A stretch of 5,171 nt of DNA, taken from the NCBI GenBank assembly GCA_025454565.1, contig JALOOE010000487.1, positions 1 through 5,171 on the forward strand. The letters are read 5' to 3'. This document shows positions 1 through 5,171 of this stretch, piece by piece. The position numbers and the translations under genes were made by a program. Origin of the DNA: Anaerolineae bacterium (GTDB taxonomy: Bacteria; Chloroflexota; Anaerolineae; CG2-30-64-16). Within the stretch, counting starts at the first letter, position 1, and every line of letters starts with the position of its first letter. The notes below the pieces were generated by a model that made no database searches, was not told the DNA's origin, and was given only the letters and a program-made list of their open reading frames with translations.

Positions 1-2
1 AT

Positions 3-110
3 GAATTGCTGGCGGAGGTGGAACCGGCGGCAGTCATCGCGCCGGAAGGCATCGGGGGCGCGCTCCTGGTAGGTCTGGCCGATGGGCGCGTCATCCGTTC
101 AGCGGACTGA
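3..110 (+). CDS. C-terminal end of an unidentified protein (5' end outside the window)
   Basis: The frame starting at base 3 is open from the window edge to a TGA at 108-110 and gives about 35 residues, beginning ELLAEVEPAAVIAPEG and ending in VIRSAD. About three quarters of its codons end in G or C, and the Glu/Ala/Val/Gly/Leu composition looks like an ordinary soluble globular protein, as expected for real coding sequence here. The alternatives are poorer: frame 1 stops at about base 70, and frame 2 gives a Gly/Arg-rich, low-quality peptide. The fragment is too short to place in a family and I do not recognise it. It ends 38 bp before the sodB -35 region, on the same strand. No terminator-like hairpin with a T tract follows it, so some read-through into sodB is possible. 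Confidence 0.6.
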   Translation, partial: ELLAEVEPAAVIAPEGIGGALLVGLADGRVIRSAD

Positions 111-147
111 GCGGATCGCAGACAGCCACAGGGCCGAATCGCGCTGT

Positions 148-176
148 TTGCGCATCTGCGCCAGGCGCACTATAAT
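148..176 (+). promoter_or_regulatory. Probable sigma-70-type promoter of sodB
   Basis: A perfect TATAAT lies at 171-176. Exactly 17 bp upstream is TTGCGC (148-153), which matches the TTGACA consensus at its first three bases. Transcription would start near base 183, giving a leader of about 100 nt before the sodB ATG at 286. A full-consensus -10 box stands out in this GC-rich background. There is no TG extension upstream of the -10. The spacer is filled by the inverted half-sites listed separately, which suggests regulation at this promoter. The promoter is inferred from sequence only. Confidence 0.72.
150..169 (+). promoter_or_regulatory. Clustered GCGCA/TGCGC half-sites in the sodB promoter spacer (candidate operator)
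   Basis: Three copies of one five-base word occur in 20 bp: GCGCA (150-154), its reverse complement TGCGC (157-161), and GCGCA again (165-169). Neighbouring copies form two overlapping inverted repeats with spacers of 2 and 3 bp. The second extends to six bases per arm (157-162 and 164-169). The cluster overlaps the -35 hexamer and ends one base before the -10, where a bound repressor would block RNA polymerase. I cannot name a regulator. In GC-rich DNA such words also arise by chance, so the operator role is a guess supported mainly by position. Confidence 0.35.
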
Positions 177-285
177 CTGTGTCAACCGGCACGGGATGCG
201 ACAGTACCGAGCCGCATTCCGACTACCCTCGCTCTCACGGACGCCGGCGCCCGTCGAGCACTCAACGGTGAAAGGGAAAGCTGCC

Positions 286-882
<597 letters not shown>

Positions 883-908
883 GCGGCGTTTCCCGCTGGA
901 TGCAGTGT

Positions 909-947
909 AGGGGTTGGGTGGGCACTGGCCTGATCCAACCCCTTTTT
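909..947 (+). terminator. Intrinsic terminator of sodB
   Basis: GGGGTTGG (910-917) is perfectly complementary to CCAACCCC (935-942). A909 can add a further pair with T943, and the stem runs straight into TTTTT (943-947) followed by GTT. This is a classic rho-independent terminator, 26 bp after the sodB stop codon, and it separates sodB from the downstream peptidase gene. Confidence 0.9.
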
Positions 948-955
948 GTTCGGCT

Positions 956-1034
956 CACGGATGGCACGGATCGACACGGATACCAACTTAAGAGATCGAG
1001 GAAGTCCGTATGCATCTGTGTTGATCCGTGTTCC
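956..1034 (+). repeat. CACGGAT-based intergenic repeat with a long imperfect inverted repeat
   Basis: Three copies of CACGGAT occur at 956-962, 965-971 and 975-981, with a 9-10 bp period. They are mirrored by related units CCGTAT (1006-1011), CTGTGT (1016-1021) and CCGTGT (1026-1031) with an exact 10 bp period. Bases 963-981 pair with 1032-1014 over 19 positions: 15 are Watson-Crick and 4 (963, 964, 973, 978) are G-U in the + strand RNA. The loop is about 32 nt. The element fills the gap between the sodB terminator and the peptidase ribosome binding site. I recall similar CACGGAT/ATCCGTG repeats between genes in many unrelated environmental bacteria, but cannot verify this here. Reading frames across it carry no credible protein. 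Confidence 0.65.
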
Positions 1035-1043
1035 AAACCGTGT

Positions 1044-1048
1044 GGAGG
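1044..1048 (+). promoter_or_regulatory. Ribosome binding site that fixes the peptidase start
   Basis: GGAGG lies 5 nt before ATG 1054 and is the only good Shine-Dalgarno sequence near the start. The upstream in-frame candidates (TTG 946, ATG 961) fall in the sodB terminator tail and the intergenic repeat, so 1054 is preferred. Confidence 0.8.
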
Positions 1049-1053
1049 CGATC

Positions 1054-2232
1054 ATGCAACGTTTGTCCGAGATCCAGGCGGCCATCTGCGCTGAGGGGCT
1101 GGCCGGCTGGCTGCTGTACGAATTCCGCGGCTTGAATCCAATCGCGTTGGATGTGCTGGGCATCCCCGCGGCGCGCTCCGGCAGCCGCCGCTGGGCGTGC
1201 TTCATCCCGGCGCAAGGTGAGCCTCGCTGGCTCGTGCATGCCATCGAGTTGGGTGGCTGGCAGAGCGTCGTGCCCGATGCGCTGTCCTACGTCTCCTGGG
1301 CCGACTGGCGGGAGGGGCTGCGCGCGATCCTGGGCGGCGCGCAACGCGTGGCGATGGAGGTGTCGCCTGGCGCGGCCATCCCCTATGTCGGCCGGGTGGA
1401 CGCCGGCACGGTCGATCTGGTGCGCAGCCTGGGCGTCGAGGTGGTGACCTCGGCGGATCTGGTGCAGGTGGCGCAGGCGGTGTGGACGCCGGAGCAACTC
1501 GCCAGCCATCGCCGGGCATGCGAGGGCCTGCTGGCAGTGAAAGATGCGACCTTTGCGCATGTGCGAGATGCGCTGGTGGCCGGCGGCAAGCCAACCGAGC
1601 TCAGCGTGCTCGCCTTCATGTCCGAGCAGTTCGAGCTGCGCGGTCTGGCCGGCGCGGGCGCGATCGCTGCGGTGAACGGCCATGCCGCGAACCCGCACTA
1701 CTTCCCGCGACCTGACAGCGACACCCCCCTCCGCCGCGGCGACCTGTTGCTGATCGATCTCTGGGCCCGAGCGTCGCGGCCGGATGCAATCTACGGCGAC
1801 ATCACGTGGACGGCTTTCGCCGGAGCCGAACCGCCCGCTCGCATCCGCCAGGTGTTCGAGGTTGTGCGGCAGGCGCGTGATGCGGCGGTGGCGTTCATGC
1901 ACCAGCGCCTCAAGACAGGGCAGGCGGTCTACGGCTACGAGGTTGACGATGTGGCGCGCGGGGTCATCACGGCCGCCGGGTTCGGGCCGTATTTCATTCA
2001 TCGCACCGGGCATTCGATCGGGACCATGGGGCATGGCAACGGTGTGAATCTGGACAATCTCGAAACCCAGGATCGCCGGCGCTTGATCCCTGGCGTAGGC
2101 TTCTCCGTGGAGCCGGGCATCTATCTGCCGGAGGAGGGGTTCGGCGTCCGCCTGGAGATCGACTGCTATGTCACGGAGAACGATGTCGAGGTGACGACGC
2201 TACCGCTGCAGAACGAGCTTGCCTTGATCTGA
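1054..2232 (+). CDS. M24-family metallopeptidase (Xaa-Pro aminopeptidase/dipeptidase-like)
   Basis: The 392-residue product has a creatinase-type N-terminal domain (about residues 1-135, including SRRWACFIPAQGEPRWLVH) and a pita-bread catalytic domain (about 145-392). All five expected metal ligands are visible: Asp235 in LLLIDLWA, Asp249 in YGDITW, His320 in HRTGHSIG, Glu353 in VEPGIY and Glu368 in GVRLEID. NPHY with His215 fits the upstream active-site histidine. This predicts a two-metal hydrolase that cuts Xaa-Pro bonds in peptides. There is no signal peptide or membrane segment, so it should be cytoplasmic. The two Asp ligands are 14 residues apart rather than the 11 typical of aminopeptidase P and prolidase, and the last ligand sits in LEID rather than the usual IED, so this is a divergent subfamily. 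Aminopeptidase P, prolidase or a related amidohydrolase cannot be told apart, so no symbol is given. I saw no convincing promoter of its own. It lies 75 bp before the VIT/VWA gene and may be co-transcribed with it. Confidence 0.9.
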   Translation: MQRLSEIQAAICAEGLAGWLLYEFRGLNPIALDVLGIPAARSGSRRWACFIPAQGEPRWLVHAIELGGWQSVVPDALSYVSWADWREGLRAILGGAQRVAMEVSPGAAIPYVGRVDAGTVDLVRSLGVEVVTSADLVQVAQAVWTPEQLASHRRACEGLLAVKDATFAHVRDALVAGGKPTELSVLAFMSEQFELRGLAGAGAIAAVNGHAANPHYFPRPDSDTPLRRGDLLLIDLWARASRPDAIYGDITWTAFAGAEPPARIRQVFEVVRQARDAAVAFMHQRLKTGQAVYGYEVDDVARGVITAAGFGPYFIHRTGHSIGTMGHGNGVNLDNLETQDRRRLIPGVGFSVEPGIYLPEEGFGVRLEIDCYVTENDVEVTTLPLQNELALI

Positions 2233-2244
2233 GTTCGGAACCCG

Positions 2245-2264
2245 GCCCGCGCAGCGGGCGTCTT
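2245..2264 (+). terminator. Short GC hairpin after the peptidase gene (weak terminator or attenuator)
   Basis: GCCCGC (2245-2250) pairs perfectly with GCGGGC (2254-2259) around a GCA loop, 12 bp after the peptidase stop. Only GTCTT follows, not a real T tract, so termination would be weak at best. It may instead lower read-through into the VIT/VWA gene or protect the 3' end of the peptidase message. Confidence 0.3.
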
Positions 2265-2291
2265 AACAGCAGAGTCGTCGGTCTTTCTGAG

Positions 2292-2298
2292 AAGGAGG
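2292..2298 (+). promoter_or_regulatory. Strong ribosome binding site of the VIT/VWA gene
   Basis: AAGGAGG, a full match to the anti-Shine-Dalgarno complement, lies 9 nt before ATG 2308. It fixes the start just upstream of a well-formed signal peptide and suggests efficient translation. Confidence 0.85.
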
Positions 2299-2307
2299 AG
2301 ACCTGCC

Positions 2308-4689
2308 ATGAGACGCCCGTTCACATTCCGCACGCATATTTCCGCTCCTGTCGTCATCTTCCTCGTCGCTATCGCCCTTTGGCTGGCGCTGATCAGCCCG
2401 GCCGCGGCGGATGGCATCATCGTGCCGCAGCCGCCGCGCGATCGCCCCATCTCGTGGCGGGAAATCCCGCTGGCGGTCAAGTACCATCGCGTGGAAGTAA
2501 CCATCAAGGACCAGGTGGCGACCACGCACGTCGACCAGGTCTTTGTCAACGAAGCTGCATTCCCCGTCGAAGGCACGTACCTGTTTCCGCTCCCCGAGGA
2601 TGCCGCGATCTCCAGCTTCGACATGTGGGTGGATGGTCAGAAGCTGGAAGGCAAGCTGCTGGGCCGGGAGGAAGCGCGGGCTATTTACGAGGAGATCGTG
2701 CGCAAGCAGCGCGATCCGGCGCTGCTGGAATATGTCGGCCGCGGCGCGTTCCAGGCACGTATCTTTCCGATCCCCCCGCGCGGTGAGCGCCGCATCGAGC
2801 TCACCTACACGCAGGTGCTCCCGCAGAAGGATGGCCTCGTTCACTACCGATACCCGCTGAACACCGAGAAGTTCTCTGCCCGGCCCATCGGTGAGGTCGC
2901 GATCACCGTGCGGCTGGAGGACAAAGCGCCGTTGCGCGCCATTTATTCGCCGAGCCATCCGGTGGTCGTGATGCGCGACGGCGACCGGCGGGCGACTGCC
3001 AGCTACGAAGCCCGCAACGTTCGACCCGATCGTGACTTCGACCTGTACACCAGCGTCTCGAATGAGGCGTTGGCCGCCAACCTGTTGAGCTACAAGCCGT
3101 TCGACGCAGACGGGTTCTTTCTGTTGCTGGTGACACCGCCGATCAAGCCGCGCGCCAGCGATATCGTCGACAAGGATGTGATCCTGGTGTTCGACACGTC
3201 GGGGAGTATGGATGGCGAGAAGGTGGTCCAGGCCAAAGCGGCGGCCACCTACGTGCTCGATCACCTCGGCGAAGGGGATCGCTTCAACATCGTCTCTTTC
3301 AATACGAGCACCGACATCAACCGGGCGCTCCTGGAGGCGGTCGCCGGCGCGGACAAAGAGCGCCCGACGGTGGTGATCTTTATGACCGACGGGCTGCCGA
3401 CCGTGGGTGAGAAGAACCCGGATCGTATCGTCGCGAATGTGACGGCTAGCGCACCCAAATCGGTGCGTCTGTTCGCCTTCGGCGTCGGCAGCGATGTGGA
3501 CACAGTGCTCCTGGACCAATTGAGCAGCAGTCTGCGCGGCACGAGCGCGTACGTGCGGCCCGGCCAGAAGATCGATGAAGAGGTGTCCGGTTTCTACGCT
3601 AAAGTCAGCTCGCCGGTGCTGACCGACGTCAAGCTCGATGTGCAGGGCGCGCGGATTGAGGAGCTCTACCCCTATCCGCTGCCCGATCTGTTCGCCGGCA
3701 ATCAGTTGGTGATCGCCGGACGCTATCGGCAGGGCGGCCCGGCGACCATCCGGCTCTCCGGCCAGGTGAACGGCCAGCCGCAAAGTTACACCTACAACGC
3801 CATGTTCGCGGCCCGCGGCGGCGATGACTTCATCGCCCGGCTCTGGGCGCAGCGCAAGATCGGCTACCTTCTGGCGCAGATCCGGCTGTCGGGCGCCAAA
3901 GATGAGCTGGTGAAAGAGATCGTGGCGTTGAGTACCCGCTACGGCATCGTCACGCCATATACGTCGTTCCTGGTGCAAGAACCCCAATTGGCGTTGACCC
4001 AGGGTGGTCGCGATCAGCTCAGCAGAAGCGCCGTGGCGCCCGCGCCCACAAGCCGGGCAGGCGGCTCGCCTGCTGCGCCAGCCGGCCCACTTGCGGCTGC
4101 TGAGCGCAGCGGCGAAAAGGCTGTAGACCGCGCCGTCGTCGAGAGCCAGCTCAAGACGAGCGAGCAAGCGGCTGCGCCATCCGTCCAGCAGCTTCGTCAG
4201 GTGGGCGATAAGACGTTTCTGTTCAGCGGGAACACCTGGCTTGACACCGCGTTCGACGCCAGCAAGATGCAGGCTGAGGCCATCGTCTTCGGTAGCGACC
4301 GCTATTTCCAGCTTCTCGGACAAGATCCGGAGATCGGACGGTATCTCGCGCTGGGCGATCGGGTGACGGTCATTCTGAACGGCAAGGCCTATGCGATCGG
4401 AGGCGAGGGTCAGACAGCCGCGCAGCCGGCCGCTCAACCCGGACCTGCTGCCAGTCCCTCGCCGGTCCCAACTCGGGCGGCCGCGAAAATCGCTCCACAG
4501 CCGACGCCCATCCCGCAACTACAGACCGAGGGGACGCCCATTGTCGCGGGCCAGCCGAATGACACGCCGGTCACGGACACGGTGGTCACGGAGGGCCAGG
4601 CTGCGCCGCCGGTCTGCGCAGGCACGGGGATGATCGGCCTGCTGGGTCTGCTCCTGCCGGTATGGGTCTGGTGTCGCCGCGGGATCTGA
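2308..4689 (+). CDS. Secreted, membrane-anchored VIT and von Willebrand factor A domain protein
   Basis: The 793-residue product starts with a signal peptide: a basic n-region, a hydrophobic core at about 14-30, and likely cleavage after PAAA (residue 34). A VIT domain follows (about 40-172), recognisable from VEGTYLFPLPEDAA, EEARAIYEEI and RGERRIELTY as in inter-alpha-trypsin inhibitor heavy chains. The VWA domain spans about 288-430. Its metal-ion site (MIDAS) shows Asp296, Ser298 and Ser300 in DTSGSM, Thr335 in TDINRAL and Asp361 in FMTDG, so it should bind a divalent cation and ligands. The stretch normally found between the FNIVSF strand and TDIN is missing. Next come a conserved region ending in STRYGIVTPYTSFLV (about 435-556), an Ala/Pro-rich linker (570-625), a conserved C-terminal segment with TFLFSGNTWLDTAFD (630-700), a Pro/Thr-rich stalk (700-766) and a tail of Cys770, a hydrophobic segment (about 774-788) and CRRGI. 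It is probably displayed outside the cell with a short cytoplasmic end. Partner and substrate are unknown; an adhesive or scaffolding role is inferred from the domains. Confidence 0.93.
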   Translation: MRRPFTFRTHISAPVVIFLVAIALWLALISPAAADGIIVPQPPRDRPISWREIPLAVKYHRVEVTIKDQVATTHVDQVFVNEAAFPVEGTYLFPLPEDAAISSFDMWVDGQKLEGKLLGREEARAIYEEIVRKQRDPALLEYVGRGAFQARIFPIPPRGERRIELTYTQVLPQKDGLVHYRYPLNTEKFSARPIGEVAITVRLEDKAPLRAIYSPSHPVVVMRDGDRRATASYEARNVRPDRDFDLYTSVSNEALAANLLSYKPFDADGFFLLLVTPPIKPRASDIVDKDVILVFDTSGSMDGEKVVQAKAAATYVLDHLGEGDRFNIVSFNTSTDINRALLEAVAGADKERPTVVIFMTDGLPTVGEKNPDRIVANVTASAPKSVRLFAFGVGSDVDTVLLDQLSSSLRGTSAYVRPGQKIDEEVSGFYAKVSSPVLTDVKLDVQGARIEELYPYPLPDLFAGNQLVIAGRYRQGGPATIRLSGQVNGQPQSYTYNAMFAARGGDDFIARLWAQRKIGYLLAQIRLSGAKDELVKEIVALSTRYGIVTPYTSFLVQEPQLALTQGGRDQLSRSAVAPAPTSRAGGSPAAPAGPLAAAERSGEKAVDRAVVESQLKTSEQAAAPSVQQLRQVGDKTFLFSGNTWLDTAFDASKMQAEAIVFGSDRYFQLLGQDPEIGRYLALGDRVTVILNGKAYAIGGEGQTAAQPAAQPGPAASPSPVPTRAAAKIAPQPTPIPQLQTEGTPIVAGQPNDTPVTDTVVTEGQAAPPVCAGTGMIGLLGLLLPVWVWCRRGI

Positions 4690-4695
4690 ATTACT

Positions 4696-4724
4696 TTGGG
4701 CATGGCATCGGTTTCGGGTAAAAT
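4696..4724 (+). promoter_or_regulatory. Probable promoter of the HAD-family gene, giving a leaderless transcript
   Basis: TAAAAT (4719-4724) matches five of six bases of the -10 consensus. TTGGGC (4696-4701) lies exactly 17 bp upstream and matches the first three bases of the -35 consensus. Only 7 nt separate the -10 from ATG 4732, so transcription should begin at or next to the A of the start codon. Fittingly, there is no proper Shine-Dalgarno sequence; only an isolated AGG lies upstream. Confidence 0.6.
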
Positions 4725-4736
4725 AGGCGCCATGCC
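4699..4736 (+). repeat. 8-bp perfect inverted repeat spanning the HAD promoter and start codon
   Basis: GGCATGGC (4699-4706) is the exact reverse complement of GCCATGCC (4729-4736), with 22 bp between. Arm centres are 30 bp apart, about three helical turns. The left arm overlaps the end of the -35, the -10 lies between the arms, and the right arm contains the ATG. It could be an operator, or in read-through RNA a hairpin that hides the start codon. A chance match is possible. Confidence 0.35.
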
Positions 4737-5171
4737 AAAACTCTACGACGCCTACATCTTCGACCTGGACGGTACCGTCTACCTGGGCGACGCGCTTCTG
4801 CCCACGGCGGGCCACACCATCACCACCCTGCGGGCGCTTGGCCGGCGGACGGTCTTCCTCTCCAATAATCCGGCGCACACGCGCGAGGATTACGCCCGAA
4901 AGCTCACGCGCCTGGGGTTGCCCACGCCGCCCGCCGATGTCATCAACTCATCGTTGGTAATGGCGGATTTCTTGCGCCGGCACATGCCAGCGGCGCGTCT
5001 GTTCGTGGTCGGGGAGAAACCGCTGTGCGCTGTGCTGGAGGCTGCGGGCTTTGAGCTGACTGAGGATCCCAAACGCACCGATGCCGTCATCGCCAGCTTC
5101 GACCGCACCTTCGTCTATCGCAAGCTCCAGATCGCGTTCGATGCGATCCGGGCCGGCGCGCGCTTCTTCGC
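4732..5171 (+). CDS. HAD superfamily, class IIA phosphatase (NagD-like), N-terminal part; runs off the right edge
   Basis: The frame from ATG 4732 stays open to the window end, giving 146 full codons of a family usually about 260-270 residues long. The product begins MPKLYDAYIFDLDGTVYLGD. Asp11 and Asp13 of the DxDGT loop are the catalytic nucleophile and acid/base of HAD phosphatases. Ser44 in FLSNNPAHTRE is motif II, with the SNN signature of class IIA members. The following sequence, with VVGEKPL at about 96 and YRKLQIAFDAIRAGARFF at the edge, matches the start of the C2 cap domain that sets substrate choice. Members dephosphorylate sugar phosphates, nucleotides or glycerol/glycolate phosphates, and the substrate cannot be told from this part. 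Motifs III and IV lie beyond the window. It has no signal peptide, so it should be cytoplasmic. It sits 42 bp after the VIT/VWA gene with no terminator between them, but appears to have its own promoter for leaderless expression. Confidence 0.93.
   Translation, partial: MPKLYDAYIFDLDGTVYLGDALLPTAGHTITTLRALGRRTVFLSNNPAHTREDYARKLTRLGLPTPPADVINSSLVMADFLRRHMPAARLFVVGEKPLCAVLEAAGFELTEDPKRTDAVIASFDRTFVYRKLQIAFDAIRAGARFF

Noticed and set aside
82..285. N-terminal extension of sodB by 68 codons to an ATG at 82
   Set aside because: The extension crosses the end of the upstream gene and the sodB promoter, has no superoxide dismutase homology and is Arg-rich unlike a targeting peptide. ATG 286 has a ribosome binding site and begins exactly where the family sequence begins.
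946..1053. N-terminal extension of the M24 peptidase to TTG 946 or ATG 961
   Set aside because: The extra codons come from the sodB terminator tail and the intergenic repeat. GGAGG 5 nt before ATG 1054 gives a better start.
988..2034. A 348-codon open frame on the - strand, antisense to the peptidase gene
   Set aside because: It is Arg/His/Ala-rich, shows no family motif, and overlaps a gene with all five M24 metal ligands. It is treated as a shadow frame.
2233..2307. A separate promoter for the VIT/VWA gene in the 75 bp gap
   Set aside because: I could not find a -10/-35 pair with acceptable spacing. Co-transcription from upstream or an atypical promoter remains open.
2263..4518. A 751-codon open frame on the - strand, antisense to the VIT/VWA gene
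   Set aside because: Its translation is rich in Arg, His, Gly and Ala with no recognisable domain, no signal peptide and no good ribosome binding site. It mirrors the codon pattern of a very well supported gene. Long antisense frames are common in GC-rich coding DNA.

Overview
This is a GC-rich, densely coded bacterial chromosomal window, with every convincing gene on the + strand. From left to right it holds: the last ~35 codons of an unidentified gene (3-110); an iron-type superoxide dismutase with its own promoter and a strong intrinsic terminator (about 148-950); a short intergenic repeat element; an M24-family (Xaa-Pro peptidase-like) metallopeptidase (1054-2232); a large secreted, membrane-anchored VIT + von Willebrand factor A protein (2308-4689); and the first 146 codons of a class IIA HAD-family sugar-phosphate phosphatase (4732 to the right edge). 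No stretch longer than about 175 bases lacks a gene. I saw no tRNA, rRNA, CRISPR array, insertion sequence or phage gene.

The organism cannot be fixed from sequence alone. High GC, strong GGAGG-type ribosome binding sites mixed with an apparently leaderless gene, and a secreted VIT/VWA protein with an Ala/Pro/Thr-rich linker and a C-terminal membrane anchor would all fit a Chloroflexota-like bacterium. That is an impression from recalled protein style, not a demonstrated placement.

The genes do not form one obvious pathway. sodB is a self-contained transcription unit: a consensus -10 box, a ~100-nt leader and a textbook terminator. The peptidase and the VIT/VWA gene are 75 bp apart, with only a weak hairpin between them, so they may be co-transcribed. 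The HAD gene follows the VIT/VWA stop codon after 42 bp and seems to have its own promoter, placed so that the transcript would begin at or next to the start codon.

I found no clear undescribed multi-gene system. The points most worth checking are: (1) the VWA domain lacks the stretch that normally lies between its second beta strand and the metal-site threonine, about 35-45 residues, without loss of reading frame; (2) a CACGGAT-based repeat between sodB and the peptidase folds into a long hairpin whose non-Watson-Crick pairs are all G-U on the + strand RNA; (3) three GCGCA/TGCGC half-sites sit inside the sodB promoter spacer; (4) the HAD start is probably leaderless and lies within an inverted repeat; (5) the VIT/VWA protein ends in a Cys-hydrophobic-Arg-Arg tail resembling a sorting signal.
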